64,000 nucleotides of DNA from Rothia endophytica (GTDB taxonomy: Bacteria; Actinomycetota; Actinomycetes; Actinomycetales; Micrococcaceae): positions 62,001 to 126,000 of the forward strand of contig NZ_CAKMSJ010000005.1 in assembly GCF_928381505.1 (NCBI RefSeq). The letters are read 5' to 3'. A program made the position numbers and the translations under genes. The notes under the pieces are model-generated. The model was not told where the DNA came from, searched no databases, and worked only from the letters and a program-made list of their open reading frames with translations. Below are positions 21,649-31,075 of this stretch, piece after piece. Position 1 is the stretch's first letter; each line of letters opens with the position of its first letter.

Positions 21649-23466
21649 ATGAAGAGCATACTTAGAATTATCCGTGCCACCCGAGAACTTTGGCCCTTTT
21701 ATACTGGCATTGTGGTGTGTGCTGTGCTGACCTCAGCTAGCTCCCTCTTAGCACCCTTTATTATCTCGGGTGCGACCGATACCGTGGTGAATCACCTCAA
21801 TGGCTCTGAGCCGACTACCGGTATGGCAATTGCCTGGTTCGCAGTGGCCTACCTGGCAGCCCAGCTCTTTAACGTGTTCACCTCCAACATTGGTGGCTAC
21901 ATCGGTGATGTGATGAGCCAAAAAATGCGAACTACCCTATCAGTTCGCTACTTTGAGAAGCTGCTAGCACTGCCGCTCTCGTACTTTGATACAGAGCTGA
22001 CCGGCACCATCATTTCGAGGCTTAACCGTTCAATCACCGAAGTAACTAACTTCGTGAAGACCATGAGCAATACCTTTATCTCGCTCATTATTACCACCGT
22101 CTCGGTTATCGTTATTAGCTCCATCTACTACTGGCCGCTGGGTCTGCTCCTTATCATTATCTTCCCCGTCTACCTGTGGCTAACCTCAAAGACTAGCGCC
22201 AAGTGGCAGGTCTGGGAGGGTAAGAAAAACCAGAATATCGATATAGCTTCAGGCCGCTTCAACGAAGTCATCGTTCAGATTCGTGTGGTCAAGTCTTTCG
22301 GTGCCGAGCGCCGCGAGCTAGGTCTTTTCCGCACCCACTTTGGCAATACGGTAGGGCTAACTCGTGAGCAGTCCCGTTTCTGGCACTCCATGGATGCCGC
22401 CCGCCTCGCCTTCCTAAGCCTCATTTTCTTTGGGCTCTATCTGCTCATTTTTCTGCAAACTCTGGCGGGTAACTTCAGCATCGGTGACATGGTGCTCCTT
22501 ATTCAGTTACTTGCCATGGCAGTAGCCCCCATCAATTCGCTGTCCTGGATTGTTGACAGCGCCCAGCGCGCCATCACCGGCTCAAAGGACTACTTTGATG
22601 TGATGGAACGGGAGTCCGATGCCCGCGCCCTGGCTATTACCGCTGGCACTGACGCACCCACCCGCCCGCACACCATTCAGGCCGAAACCGGGCAAGAGCT
22701 GGTGCGTTTTGATGGGGTCACCTTCGGTTATGACGGTGAAGAGGACGTCCTGCACAACATCGACCTCTCCATCAAGCGCGGGCAGCGCATCGCTTTCGTC
22801 GGTGAATCCGGCGGCGGTAAGTCCACGCTCATGGCCCTGCTCGAAGGGCTCTACGACGCCCGCAGCGGCTCCGTTACTGTCGATGGCATGGACATTGCCG
22901 GCAGCGACCTTGAAACTGTGCGTTCACTGATTGGTATGGTCTTCCAGGACGCCTCACTCTTCTCGGGCACCATCGCAGAGAACATTGCCTACGCCAACCC
23001 CGCTGCCAGCCGCGAACAGATTATCGCTGCTGCTAAAAAAGCCAATGCTCATGAATTCATCTCAAAATTTGCGGACGGCTATGACTCCTTGATCGGCGAG
23101 CGCGGCCTAAAACTCTCTGGTGGTCAAAAGCAGCGCGTGGCGGTAGCCCGTGCTATCCTCAAAGATGCTCCCATACTTATTCTCGATGAAGCTACATCGG
23201 CTCTAGATACCAAGGCTGAACGAGCTGTTCAAAAGGGTCTTGAAGAGTTGATGGTGGGGCGTACCTCTCTGATTATTGCCCACCGCCTCTCGACGATTGC
23301 CACCGTAGACACCATCGTCACCCTCAAGGATGGCCGCATTGACGAGATGGGCACCCCAGCTGAGCTGGCGGCGTCCGGCGGTATCTATGCCGAACTGCTG
23401 GGTCTGCAGAACCAGGGCGGTAAGGCTTCTAAGAAGAAGCTGCAGAGCTTCGACATTGTGGGTTAG
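21649..23466 (+). CDS. ABC-type exporter, fused membrane and ATPase domains
   Basis: A 605-residue half-transporter of the MsbA/LmrA type. The N-terminal membrane domain (about 1-320) has six spans, beginning ATRELWPFYTGIVVCAVLTSASSLLAPF. The ATPase domain has Walker A GESGGGKSTL (about 384), Q-loop MVFQDASLFSGTI, signature LSGGQKQRVA (about 488), Walker B ILILDEATSALD (about 508) and the switch HRLST. It would work as a homodimer exporting lipids, drugs or peptides; nothing nearby specifies the substrate. It lies between the GlsB terminator and dxr, 41 bp before dxr, and the two may be co-transcribed. Confidence 0.93.
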   Translation: MKSILRIIRATRELWPFYTGIVVCAVLTSASSLLAPFIISGATDTVVNHLNGSEPTTGMAIAWFAVAYLAAQLFNVFTSNIGGYIGDVMSQKMRTTLSVRYFEKLLALPLSYFDTELTGTIISRLNRSITEVTNFVKTMSNTFISLIITTVSVIVISSIYYWPLGLLLIIIFPVYLWLTSKTSAKWQVWEGKKNQNIDIASGRFNEVIVQIRVVKSFGAERRELGLFRTHFGNTVGLTREQSRFWHSMDAARLAFLSLIFFGLYLLIFLQTLAGNFSIGDMVLLIQLLAMAVAPINSLSWIVDSAQRAITGSKDYFDVMERESDARALAITAGTDAPTRPHTIQAETGQELVRFDGVTFGYDGEEDVLHNIDLSIKRGQRIAFVGESGGGKSTLMALLEGLYDARSGSVTVDGMDIAGSDLETVRSLIGMVFQDASLFSGTIAENIAYANPAASREQIIAAAKKANAHEFISKFADGYDSLIGERGLKLSGGQKQRVAVARAILKDAPILILDEATSALDTKAERAVQKGLEELMVGRTSLIIAHRLSTIATVDTIVTLKDGRIDEMGTPAELAASGGIYAELLGLQNQGGKASKKKLQSFDIVG

Positions 23467-23507
23467 CTCGGCCCGGGTGTAAGGGGTAGGTGTGAGAAAA
23501 TGAAGCC

Positions 23508-24824
23508 ATGCGATTTGGTTCAACACAGACACTCAGCCCCAACACCACAGCTCTCACCCCCGAACTGATTGATTTCCTGGGGGAGGGGCGCACCGTTGCG
23601 CTGCTGGGTTCTACGGGTTCTATCGGCACCCAGGGCATCGAGGTCATTGACCACCTCAATTCACTCGCTGGCACTAAGAGCGGTGCAGAGGACGCTCCCT
23701 TGCGCGTGCTTGCACTGTCTGCTGGCAGTAGCTCTCTGCTCGCTCTAGCCCAGCAGGCCGTGAAACTGCGCGTGCAGTTGGTCGCGACCAGCGGCAGCGA
23801 ACAGGATGCCGCCCAGTTGCGTGAACTAATTGCTGACGCCGCTCGCAGCCAGGGGCTAGCTGACTATCAACCGGATATCGCCTACGGCCCTGAAGCTTCG
23901 GTGCAGGCTGCCTCTTTTGGGGCGGACGTGGTGCTCAACGGCATTACCGGTTCCATTGGCTTACGCCCCACCCTGGCCGCTCTTGAAGCGGGTTCTCAGG
24001 TGGCTCTGGCAAATAAAGAATCCCTCATTGCTGGTGGCGCCCTGGTGCGTACCGCAGTAGATGCCTCCCCGCTAGAGCAACCCATGGTGCCCGTTGATTC
24101 CGAACATTCTGCACTGGCCCAGGCGCTCGCCTCCGGCACCGACCGAGAGATTGACCGGCTGGTTCTCACCGCCAGCGGCGGGCCCTTCCGCGGTATGAGC
24201 TACGAACAGTTGCGCGAGGTTACCCCGGCTCAGGCACTGGCGCACCCTACCTGGGATATGGGATTAGTCGTCACCACAAACTCTGCCTCCATGGTCAATA
24301 AGGCACTGGAAGTTCTTGAAGCCCACCACCTCTTTGGCCTCGACCTAAACCGTATTGACGTGACCGTTCACCGCCAGTCAGTGGTGCACTCCATGGTGCA
24401 GTTTGTGGACGGCTCCACCATCGCCCAGGCGTCCCCGCCTACCATGCTGCTGCCCATCGCACTGGGGCTAACTTGGCCGCATCGTATCCCGGGGGTCGCC
24501 AAGCCCTGCGATTGGACCCAGGCGTCTGAGTGGACCTTCGAACCGCTCGATAACAAAGCCTTCCCCGCTGTGCAGATAATCAAGCAGGCAGGAAAGCGCG
24601 GCGGCACCTTCCCGGCGGTTTTCAATGCCGCCAATGAAGAAGCTGTGGCTGCTTTCCACGCCGGGGCTATCCGCTTCACTGATATGATCGAAAGCACCGC
24701 CCGTGTGCTAGAGGACCACGAAAATTCCAGTACTAAGGCTGAAACCTCTGAGCTGACGCTGGACGCCGTGCTGGAGGCCGAGCGCTGGGCACGCACTCGC
24801 GCTCACGAGATTTTGGCTCGCTAG
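23508..24824 (+). CDS. dxr: 1-deoxy-D-xylulose 5-phosphate reductoisomerase
   Basis: A 438-residue DXR, the first committed enzyme of the MEP isoprenoid pathway, forming 2-C-methyl-D-erythritol 4-phosphate with NADPH and Mg/Mn. Motifs: the NADPH loop LLGSTGSIGTQG (about residue 33), ANKESLIAGG (about 168), the metal-site PVDSEHSA (about 196) and the SGGPFRG loop. The N-terminus is about 30 residues longer than E. coli DXR. In related actinobacteria dxr is followed directly by rseP and ispG; here a reversed pfl operon lies between. A bidirectional terminator separates dxr from that operon. Confidence 0.98.
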   Translation: MRFGSTQTLSPNTTALTPELIDFLGEGRTVALLGSTGSIGTQGIEVIDHLNSLAGTKSGAEDAPLRVLALSAGSSSLLALAQQAVKLRVQLVATSGSEQDAAQLRELIADAARSQGLADYQPDIAYGPEASVQAASFGADVVLNGITGSIGLRPTLAALEAGSQVALANKESLIAGGALVRTAVDASPLEQPMVPVDSEHSALAQALASGTDREIDRLVLTASGGPFRGMSYEQLREVTPAQALAHPTWDMGLVVTTNSASMVNKALEVLEAHHLFGLDLNRIDVTVHRQSVVHSMVQFVDGSTIAQASPPTMLLPIALGLTWPHRIPGVAKPCDWTQASEWTFEPLDNKAFPAVQIIKQAGKRGGTFPAVFNAANEEAVAAFHAGAIRFTDMIESTARVLEDHENSSTKAETSELTLDAVLEAERWARTRAHEILAR

Positions 24825-24839
24825 GGGCTTGCCTCACAC

Positions 24840-24875
24840 AAAAACCGGTACTGGATCAATCCAGTACCGGTTTTT
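24840..24875. terminator. bidirectional terminator between dxr and pflA
   Basis: AAAACCGGTACTGGAT pairs with ATCCAGTACCGGTTTTT across two bases. The A-run on one side and T-run on the other let it serve both converging genes. Confidence 0.93.
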
Positions 24876-24899
24876 ATCTTGGCCTAAGAAAAGCGGGGT

Positions 24900-25772
24900 T
24901 TAGTAAACCTCAAGACCGCGAGCGCGGAACTGATCGCGCACCCGCTCAACGTCCTCCTTGGAGGGCGGCTCAACGTCCGTAAGTTCGTACTTGAGACCCA
25001 GTGATTCCCACTTATCGGTGCCCATCTGGTGGAAGGGGAGCACCTCGACGCGCTCGACCACGTTCTTCCAGCGGCAGACGATATCTGCTACCTGCTCAAC
25101 GTTCTCTACCGAATCGCTGTAACCCGGCACAGAGACAAAGCGAACCCAGATTTTCTTGCCCAGGGCAGATAGCCTGTCGCCGAAATCGATGGTGGGCTGA
25201 AGCTCGCGGCCGGTGAGTTTCTTGTAGACCTCTTCTGAACCGGACTTTACATCCAGCAGAACCAGGTCCACATTTTCTAGGAACTCATCCGATGCGCTTT
25301 TGCCCAGGTAGCCAGAGGTGTCGATGCAGGTGTGAATGCCCAGCGACTTAGCGCTCATCAGAATGTTCTCTGCAAAAGCGCGCTGCATGAGCACCTCACC
25401 GCCGGAGATGGTGATACCGCCACCAGTGGCGCGGAAGACCTTGCGCATGCGCTTAATCTTCTTCATGAGGTCGGCTGCCATAATGGGCTGACCGTCCCGC
25501 ATCTGGAAGGTATCAGGGTTGTGGCAGTAGAGGCAGCGCAGGGGGCAACCATTCATAAAAATGGTCATGCGGGTGCCGGGGCCGTCCACGGCAGTGACCA
25601 GCTCCCAGGAATGCACCGAACCCAGCTGACCCTCACGCATCATCTTGAGCTGCTGCGCGCGTTCAAGTTCGGTCAGTTCACCCAGGCCCCAGGTGCCTGC
25701 ACCCTTATGCCGATCCGTCGGCGGAGCAAAATCTTGCTCGCCGACGGATACAGTGACGTCTGTTGTTGTCAA
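24900..25772 (-). CDS. pflA: pyruvate formate-lyase activating enzyme (radical SAM)
   Basis: A 290-residue radical-SAM enzyme. The [4Fe-4S] cysteines are Cys76, Cys80 and Cys83 in GCPLRCLYCHNPDTF, preceded by AVDGPGTRMTIFMNGC. It uses S-adenosylmethionine to take a hydrogen from the radical glycine of its target. The N-terminal about 45 residues are an extension beyond the E. coli enzyme. It lies six bases after the small glycyl-radical protein and is the last gene of the pflB operon, ending at a bidirectional terminator. Its target here should be Gly58 of the separate 83-residue protein rather than a residue in PflB. Confidence 0.97.
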   Translation of the reverse strand: MTTTDVTVSVGEQDFAPPTDRHKGAGTWGLGELTELERAQQLKMMREGQLGSVHSWELVTAVDGPGTRMTIFMNGCPLRCLYCHNPDTFQMRDGQPIMAADLMKKIKRMRKVFRATGGGITISGGEVLMQRAFAENILMSAKSLGIHTCIDTSGYLGKSASDEFLENVDLVLLDVKSGSEEVYKKLTGRELQPTIDFGDRLSALGKKIWVRFVSVPGYSDSVENVEQVADIVCRWKNVVERVEVLPFHQMGTDKWESLGLKYELTDVEPPSKEDVERVRDQFRARGLEVY

Positions 25773-25778
25773 AACAGT

Positions 25779-26030
25779 TTATGCGCCGTGGTGGAAGGTG
25801 CGTGAGAGTACGTCCATCTGCTGTTCGCGGGTCAGACGAACAAAGTTCACAGCGTAACCTGAGACGCGTACGGTCAGGTTGGGGTAGTTATCGGGGTTCT
25901 CCATTGCGTCCTCGAGGGTTTCGCGGTTCAGAACGTTGATGTTGGCGTGGTAGAGGCCCTTGGGGGCGGTCTTTGCCTCGCGGTTAGCCTTCATTGATGC
26001 TAGGCGCTCTTCGTATGACTTTACTGCCAT
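25779..26030 (-). CDS. grcA: stand-alone glycyl-radical domain of pyruvate formate-lyase
   Basis: An 83-residue protein equivalent to the last part of Pfl[23 protein letters not shown] is followed by RVSGYAVNF (radical Gly58) and the end [11 protein letters not shown]. It is preceded by a charged N-terminal segment ([18 protein letters not shown]) absent from PflB. In E. coli the similar GrcA/YfiD is a spare part that rescues cleaved PflB; here it appears obligatory because the neighbouring PflB lacks this domain. ATG 26030 has AAAGGAGAACACC; a longer frame to 26129 lacks support. The gene is between pflB (67-bp gap) and pflA (6 bp). Confidence 0.93.
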   Translation of the reverse strand: MAVKSYEERLASMKANREAKTAPKGLYHANINVLNRETLEDAMENPDNYPNLTVRVSGYAVNFVRLTREQQMDVLSRTFHHGA

Positions 26031-26097
26031 GGTGTTCTCCTTTGGGTGGGGTGTGGCGGTGCGCCGGGTGGTCCGGCGCACCGGTTGCTTGTAGCTT

Positions 26098-28224
26098 TTA
26101 GTCTTCTTCAGGGATGAAGCCGGCGTCAAGGATGCCGACCAGGTTTTTGACCTGTTCTTCCTTGGTGCGGCCCAGCGCGGTGGGGGTGATGGTGTTCGTC
26201 AGTGAGATGCCGTCCAAGGCGTCCTCGTAGTCCAGCTTGCCGACCGAGAGCATAGAAGCGACCATGCCGTGGGTATCCATACCGTTTTCGGGGTTGGCGC
26301 CGGGTGAGAACGGCTCGCCTGCGCGGTGACCGGAGGGGAAGCTACCGGTTGCCTTACCGTAGACCACGTTGGAGGTGATGGTCAGGACGGACTGGGTGGG
26401 GATCGCGTCACGGTAGAGGGGGATCGCCTTGATCTTCTCCATAACGGTGTGGACGATGGTTGCGGCGATGTCATCGGCGCGGTCATCATCGTTACCGTAG
26501 GCGGGGAAGGAACCCTCGGTGATGTAGTCAACGATCAGGCCGGTCTCATCACGCACGGGGGTGACCTTGGCGTACTTGATAGCTGCCAGTGAGTCGGCAA
26601 CAATCGACAGACCTGCGATACCGCAACCCATGGCACGGATGATATCTGAATCGTGTAGTGCCATTTCGATGGACTCGTAGGCGTACTTGTCGTGGCTGTA
26701 GTGAATGATGTTCAGCGCCTCAACGTAGGTGCCGACCACCCAGTCCAGCATTTCTTCGTACTTAACCCAGACCTCGTCAAAGTCGAGAGGGCCGTCGCCG
26801 GTGATGGGCTCGTAGCCGGTCACAACCTGCTTGCCGGTCATTTCATCACGCCCGCCGTTCATAGCGTAGAGCAGTGCCTTAGCAGCGTTGACGCGAGCGC
26901 CGAAGAACTGCATCTGCTTGCCAATCTTCATGGGGGAGACACAGCAGGCGATAGCGACGTCGTCGCCCCACTGTTCGCGAATCTGGGGGTCTGACTCGTA
27001 CTGGATTGAGGAGGTCTCAATGGAGATAGCGGAGCAGAATTCCTTATAGCCGTTGGGTAGCTCTTCATCCCAGAAAATGGTGATGTTGGGCTCGGGAGCA
27101 GGGCCAAGGTTACGCAGGGTCTGCAGCAGACGGAAGGAGGTCTTGGTAACCAGGGTACGGCCGTCAGCTGAGAAGCCGCCGTCTGACCAGGTTGCCCAGT
27201 AGGGGTCACCTGAGAAAATCTGATCGTAGTCGATGGTGCGCAGGAAACGGACGATACGCAGCTTGATCACCAGAGCGTCAATCATTTCCTGGGCGTCGGT
27301 CTCGGTGATGAGACCGGCCTGCAGGTCGCGCTCGAAGTAGACGTCCAAGAAGCCGGAGAGGCGACCGATGGACATCGCAGCGCCGTCCTGAGACTTGACC
27401 GAAGCTAGGTAAGCGAAGTAGGTCCACTGCACTGCTTCTTTGGCGTTGGTAGCGGGGCCTGAGATGTCGAAGCCGTACTTTTCAGCCATCTTCTTCAGGC
27501 GCTGCAGAGCACGAATCTGCTCTGAGTGCTCCTCGCGGTAGCGTGCCCAGTGCTCGCTGAAGCCCTTGCTCAGGGTTGCGTCCTTGGCGCGCTCCTTATC
27601 AGCAATGAGGTTATCAACGCCGTAGAGAGCTACACGGCGGTAGTCGCCGATGATGCGACCGCGGCCGTAAGCATCGGGCAGGCCGGTGATGATGTGTGAG
27701 GAGCGAGCCGCGCGAATGCGGGGGGTGTAGATGTCGAAGACAGCCTGGTTGTGGGTCTTGCGGTACTCGGTGAAGATCTTCTTGATGTCTTCGTTGGGTA
27801 CCTTGCCAGCCTCACGGATAGCGGTCTCGACCATGCGCCAACCACCGTTGGGCATCATGGCGCGCTTGAGGGGCACGTCGGTCTGCAAGCCAACGCAGAC
27901 GTTGTCGTCCTCGGAGATGTAACCAGCAGGGAAGGCGTCAATTTCGGCAGGGGTGTCGGTGTCAACATCGTAGACACGCTGCTTACGCTCAACCGAGAGG
28001 TATTTCTTCTCAAGGGTGTCCCAGACGCGCAGGGTCTTATCGGTGGGCCCAGCGAGGAACTCGGCATCACCTAGGTAGGGGGTGAAATTGTCGAGCACGA
28101 AGCCGCGAACGTCAACTTCATTCTGCCAAGCACCGGGAGTGAAACCCTCCCATGCCTTGGTCGACTGCTCATTGACGAATACGCCGTGGGCTGCAGAGCT
28201 TTCAGCTTGCACCTGTGCGGTCAT
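26098..28224 (-). CDS. pflB: pyruvate formate-lyase, catalytic subunit lacking the glycine-radical loop
   Basis: A 708-residue formate C-acetyltransferase. The active-site cysteine pair is in [18 protein letters not shown] (about residues 425-427), and the PFL barrel includes [32 protein letters not shown] and [18 protein letters not shown]. coli PflB is 760 residues and ends with the glycine loop; here the protein stops after [16 protein letters not shown], exactly where that loop would start. The next gene encodes it. The enzyme splits pyruvate plus CoA into acetyl-CoA and formate under anoxic conditions. The promoter region is AT-rich, as seen for oxygen-regulated genes, but no unambiguous FNR site was found. 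Confidence 0.97.
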   Translation of the reverse strand: MTAQVQAESSAAHGVFVNEQSTKAWEGFTPGAWQNEVDVRGFVLDNFTPYLGDAEFLAGPTDKTLRVWDTLEKKYLSVERKQRVYDVDTDTPAEIDAFPAGYISEDDNVCVGLQTDVPLKRAMMPNGGWRMVETAIREAGKVPNEDIKKIFTEYRKTHNQAVFDIYTPRIRAARSSHIITGLPDAYGRGRIIGDYRRVALYGVDNLIADKERAKDATLSKGFSEHWARYREEHSEQIRALQRLKKMAEKYGFDISGPATNAKEAVQWTYFAYLASVKSQDGAAMSIGRLSGFLDVYFERDLQAGLITETDAQEMIDALVIKLRIVRFLRTIDYDQIFSGDPYWATWSDGGFSADGRTLVTKTSFRLLQTLRNLGPAPEPNITIFWDEELPNGYKEFCSAISIETSSIQYESDPQIREQWGDDVAIACCVSPMKIGKQMQFFGARVNAAKALLYAMNGGRDEMTGKQVVTGYEPITGDGPLDFDEVWVKYEEMLDWVVGTYVEALNIIHYSHDKYAYESIEMALHDSDIIRAMGCGIAGLSIVADSLAAIKYAKVTPVRDETGLIVDYITEGSFPAYGNDDDRADDIAATIVHTVMEKIKAIPLYRDAIPTQSVLTITSNVVYGKATGSFPSGHRAGEPFSPGANPENGMDTHGMVASMLSVGKLDYEDALDGISLTNTITPTALGRTKEEQVKNLVGILDAGFIPEED

Positions 28225-28570
28225 GTGAACTTCTCCTTGTGAAGATTTCTATGGTTTGAACACACCCGTAGCGGGTGTTCCTTCATGAATAAGTCTGTCT
28301 TGAATAAGGGCTTAAATCAAATTTAGTACGGTATATGCTTAAATTATAGACCTTGAATAAATAAGATATATCACCTAGTCAAATCACGCTTGGTGGTTTT
28401 TAATGGCGAGGGGTAAGTGAGCTGTTCAACCCCATTCGCGCGGTTTGTTTCGCGTTCAAGGCGGTTTATGAAGTAAGTGTTTTTTTGACCTAAAAGTAAA
28501 GGTGCAAAACACTCAAAAGTTGGGGTTAGTTTCACCTCAACCCTTTTAGAACTTGAGTCGTAAAGTAAAC
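28225..28570. promoter_or_regulatory. AT-rich pfl control region
   Basis: About 350 bases upstream of pflB. A short hairpin GAACAC-a-CCCG / CGGG-TGTTC (28258-28280) lies in the likely 5' leader. Three TGAATAA copies (near 28285, 28300 and 28353) are followed by an AT-rich stretch, 28310-28370. A second imperfect stem with an AAAAGTTGGGG arm lies around 28515-28550. These may be binding sites for an anaerobic regulator, but no perfect TTGAT-N4-ATCAA (FNR) or Rex palindrome is seen. There is no gene in this stretch. Confidence 0.4.
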
Positions 28571-28685
28571 CCAGCATTTCGGACGTATGCCCGCCTGCTG
28601 ACCCTCTCGCTCTGGTTCGCAAGCTCACTAGAGCGATTCACGCCAGCCCCGAGCCAGCAGGCGGGCCATACGTCCGAAACGCTGG
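28571..28685 (+). repeat. dispersed palindromic element, copy A
   Basis: The outer arms CCAGC-x-TTTCGGACGTATG...CCCGCCTGCTG (28571-28600) and their complement (28654-28685) form a near-perfect 30-bp stem. Inside, TCGCTCT (28607-28613) pairs with AGAGCGA (28630-28636) around the loop GGTTCGCAAGCTCAC. The conserved piece TTCACGCCAGCCCCGAGCC follows. The element is in the gap between pflB and rseP. Confidence 0.85.
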
Positions 28686-28880
28686 CTTGCGGCATCCGTC
28701 CATTAGGCGGGCTGTTTTCTCCAAACTTACTGTTGGCAAATTCAAAGCACCATCAGCTCACCAAGAGCGTCTAATCTCTAGCCGGTGGCGTAGGCTAAAA
28801 AGCTGGTATATCCCGACGCCACCCCAACTCGCCGACAAGAGAGGTGGGCCCCGGCGTCCTACCGAGATTCAAGGAGTTCT

Positions 28881-30227
28881 GTGGGTATTCTGCTCTTCAT
28901 TCTGGGTGTTGTGCTGATGGCGCTCGCTATTGCCGTATCCATTGCCCTGCATGAGGTGGGGCACCTGCTGCCCGCCAAGCTCTTTGGGGTGCGGGTGCCG
29001 CAGTACATGATTGGTTTCGGTAAGACCATCTTCTCCTGGCGGCGCGGTGAAACGGAATACGGTTTCAAGGCGCTACCCCTGGGCGGCTACATCTCCATGA
29101 TCGGCATGTACCCGCCGGGTCGGGAAAATCAGGGAGGTCGAGCCGGCGGAACCAGCCCTTTCCAGCAACTTGCCACCGATGCCCGCGAGGCGGACGCTGG
29201 ACGCATCTTACCGGGGGATGAAAACCGTCTCTTTTACAAGCTGCCGGTCTACAAACGCATCATTATTATGCTGGGTGGGCCCACCATGAACCTGCTGATT
29301 GGGCTGATCTGTACCGCTATCTTGGTGACCGGCTTCGGCTCCTACCAGCCCACCGCAACCGTTAGTACGGTGTCCCAGTGCGTGCAGCAGGTGCGCGCTA
29401 CCGACTCTAATAGCGCATCTGCAACTGAATGCGGCGCAGAAGACCCGGTATCGCCTGCCCTGAAAGCTGGCCTGCAACCGGGTGATGTGATTACCAGTTT
29501 TGACGGTGAACCTGTGACAGGCTGGGAGCAACTCAGCTCTATGATCCGCGACCGTGCAGACCAGACCGTGCCCGTCACCGTGCAGCGTGACGGTCAGGTG
29601 CAAGAACTGCAGATCACTCCTATACTGACCGTCCGCCCGGTGATGGATGAGTTATTAGGGACCTATACGGTGGATAGTGAGGGCAACCTAGAAACCGTTG
29701 ATGTTGGTTTCATTGGTATCAGCCCCGAAACCGAGCTGACCCCTGGAACGGTAGGGGAGGTGCTGCCCACGGTTGGGCAGTCTCTTGAGCGAATCGGGGC
29801 TACCCTCATTAAGCTACCCGCCCGCGTCTACGGAGTGGCACAAACCCTGATCACCAACGGGGAGCGGGATATTAACAGCCCGGTTTCTGTGGTGGGAGTG
29901 GGGCGTATTGCTGGCGAAATTGCTGCTCATGACGAAATCATTGTGCGTGATAAGGCAGCTTCACTGGTTTCCCTGATTGCTCAAATGAATCTCATGCTCT
30001 TTGTCTTCAACCTGATACCCCTGCTACCTCTGGACGGCGGGCACGTGCTGGGCGCGCTCTGGGAGGGCTTCCGTCGTAAGACTGCCCGCCTGTTTGGGCG
30101 CAAGGATCCCGGCCCCTTTGACCCCGTGAAGTTGTTGCCCCTGACCTACCTGGTGGCAGGTTCCTTCTTGGTGATGACCGTTATTTTGGTGGCTGCTGAT
30201 ATCTTCAAGCCCATCAATGTTTTCTAG
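28881..30227 (+). CDS. rseP: site-2 (RseP/Rip1-type) intramembrane metalloprotease
   Basis: A 448-residue M50 protease. Span one holds the zinc motif HEVGH (residues 24-28). A PDZ domain follows in the middle (GLQPGDVITSFDGEPVTGWEQL, about 195-215), then the second zinc-ligand motif PLLPLDGGHVLGALWEG (about 382-398), with four spans in total. It cleaves membrane-anchored anti-sigma factors and cleared signal peptides. GTG 28881 is preceded by CAAGGAG. Family order dxr-rseP-ispG is kept apart from the inserted pfl operon. The MOSC gene follows on the other strand with only 3 bp between stops. Confidence 0.96.
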   Translation: MGILLFILGVVLMALAIAVSIALHEVGHLLPAKLFGVRVPQYMIGFGKTIFSWRRGETEYGFKALPLGGYISMIGMYPPGRENQGGRAGGTSPFQQLATDAREADAGRILPGDENRLFYKLPVYKRIIIMLGGPTMNLLIGLICTAILVTGFGSYQPTATVSTVSQCVQQVRATDSNSASATECGAEDPVSPALKAGLQPGDVITSFDGEPVTGWEQLSSMIRDRADQTVPVTVQRDGQVQELQITPILTVRPVMDELLGTYTVDSEGNLETVDVGFIGISPETELTPGTVGEVLPTVGQSLERIGATLIKLPARVYGVAQTLITNGERDINSPVSVVGVGRIAGEIAAHDEIIVRDKAASLVSLIAQMNLMLFVFNLIPLLPLDGGHVLGALWEGFRRKTARLFGRKDPGPFDPVKLLPLTYLVAGSFLVMTVILVAADIFKPINVF

Positions 30228-30230
30228 GAG

Positions 30231-30902
30231 CTAGCCCGTGATGCCCGCGAGCTTTTCAACCTTTGCCTGGTAGAAGGGCGGGTAACAGTTCGCTTCTGCT
30301 ACGGTACGAGCTGCCTGCTTATCGCCCATGGCGGCGGTGAAAGCCGTGCCCAAGGTGACCCCGTGGGTGGGTGCGTCCATAAACTCCACGGTGTCGCCGG
30401 GGCTAACGGTGCCCGGGGTGATAACGCGCATATAGGCGCCGGCGTCCCCGCGGGCGGTGAAGGTTTTGACCCACCCGCGCTGATCTAGCCAGGTGGCGAA
30501 GGTGCGGCAGGGGGAGCGGGGCACACTCACCTCGAGCACTGCTGTTCCCACCTTAAAACGCTGGTTGAGCAGTACCTCAGCCCAGGTAATGCCTTCGGTA
30601 GTGAGGTTCTCACCAAAGTAGCCAGGGGTGAATTCTTGGCCCAGCTGCTCGCCCCAGTAGTCCAGCTCTTCGCGCGCATAGGCGTAGACCGCCTTGTGCT
30701 GACCGCCGTGGTGCTTGGTATCGCCGATGGTGTCACCTGCAACCCCGGAGCCATCGCCGTGGTTGGGCCCCGGCGTAAAGACCTCAATAGAAGGCTGTGC
30801 CACCTTGTTGATGCCGGTAATCTTCTGGGCCCTAGTCTGATAGGGCACAGGTTCTGCGAGATTAGTTGAGAGGACGCGGGGTAAGGGTGAGGTCTGTGTC
30901 AT
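30231..30902 (-). CDS. MOSC-domain protein (YiiM-like)
   Basis: A 223-residue protein of the MOSC family. The beta-barrel core contains GVAGDTIGDTKHHGGQHKAVYAYAREELDYW and FGENLTTEGI (the usual GEN-L motif), and the conserved cysteine is in VPRSPCRTFATW. MOSC domains bind molybdenum-cofactor sulfur or detoxify N-hydroxylated bases with other partners. The downstream helical extension (residues 175-223) matches YiiM-type proteins. ATG 30902 is the best start since the upstream extension is low-complexity; the ribosome-binding site is unclear. It lies between rseP and ispG on the opposite strand. Confidence 0.88.
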   Translation of the reverse strand: MTQTSPLPRVLSTNLAEPVPYQTRAQKITGINKVAQPSIEVFTPGPNHGDGSGVAGDTIGDTKHHGGQHKAVYAYAREELDYWGEQLGQEFTPGYFGENLTTEGITWAEVLLNQRFKVGTAVLEVSVPRSPCRTFATWLDQRGWVKTFTARGDAGAYMRVITPGTVSPGDTVEFMDAPTHGVTLGTAFTAAMGDKQAARTVAEANCYPPFYQAKVEKLAGITG

Positions 30903-31075
30903 AGGGTTTAGTATAGGTGGGCGTCGCTCAATACGGAGGCTGAAAAGCACCATTTGAAGAGCCCTCTATGTGCGCTAGCTCAAGCGCCCCCAGCGCAGAA
31001 GCGTGGCAGAATATATAGTTGAGTAAACGTGTGCCACGGTTTGGCGCGCTGCTGAAAACCTTTTGGAGGATTATC

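Noticed and set aside
26031-26129. Upstream extension of the glycyl-radical protein joining it to pflB
   Set aside because: The extension is out of frame with pflB, overlaps its end and lacks family similarity. AAAGGAG fits the ATG at 26030.
28225-28370. FNR or Rex binding site before pflB
   Set aside because: Partial half-sites (TTGTGAA, TTTGATTT on the minus strand) are seen, but no complete TTGAT-N4-ATCAA or TTGTGAA-N4-TTCACAA palindrome.
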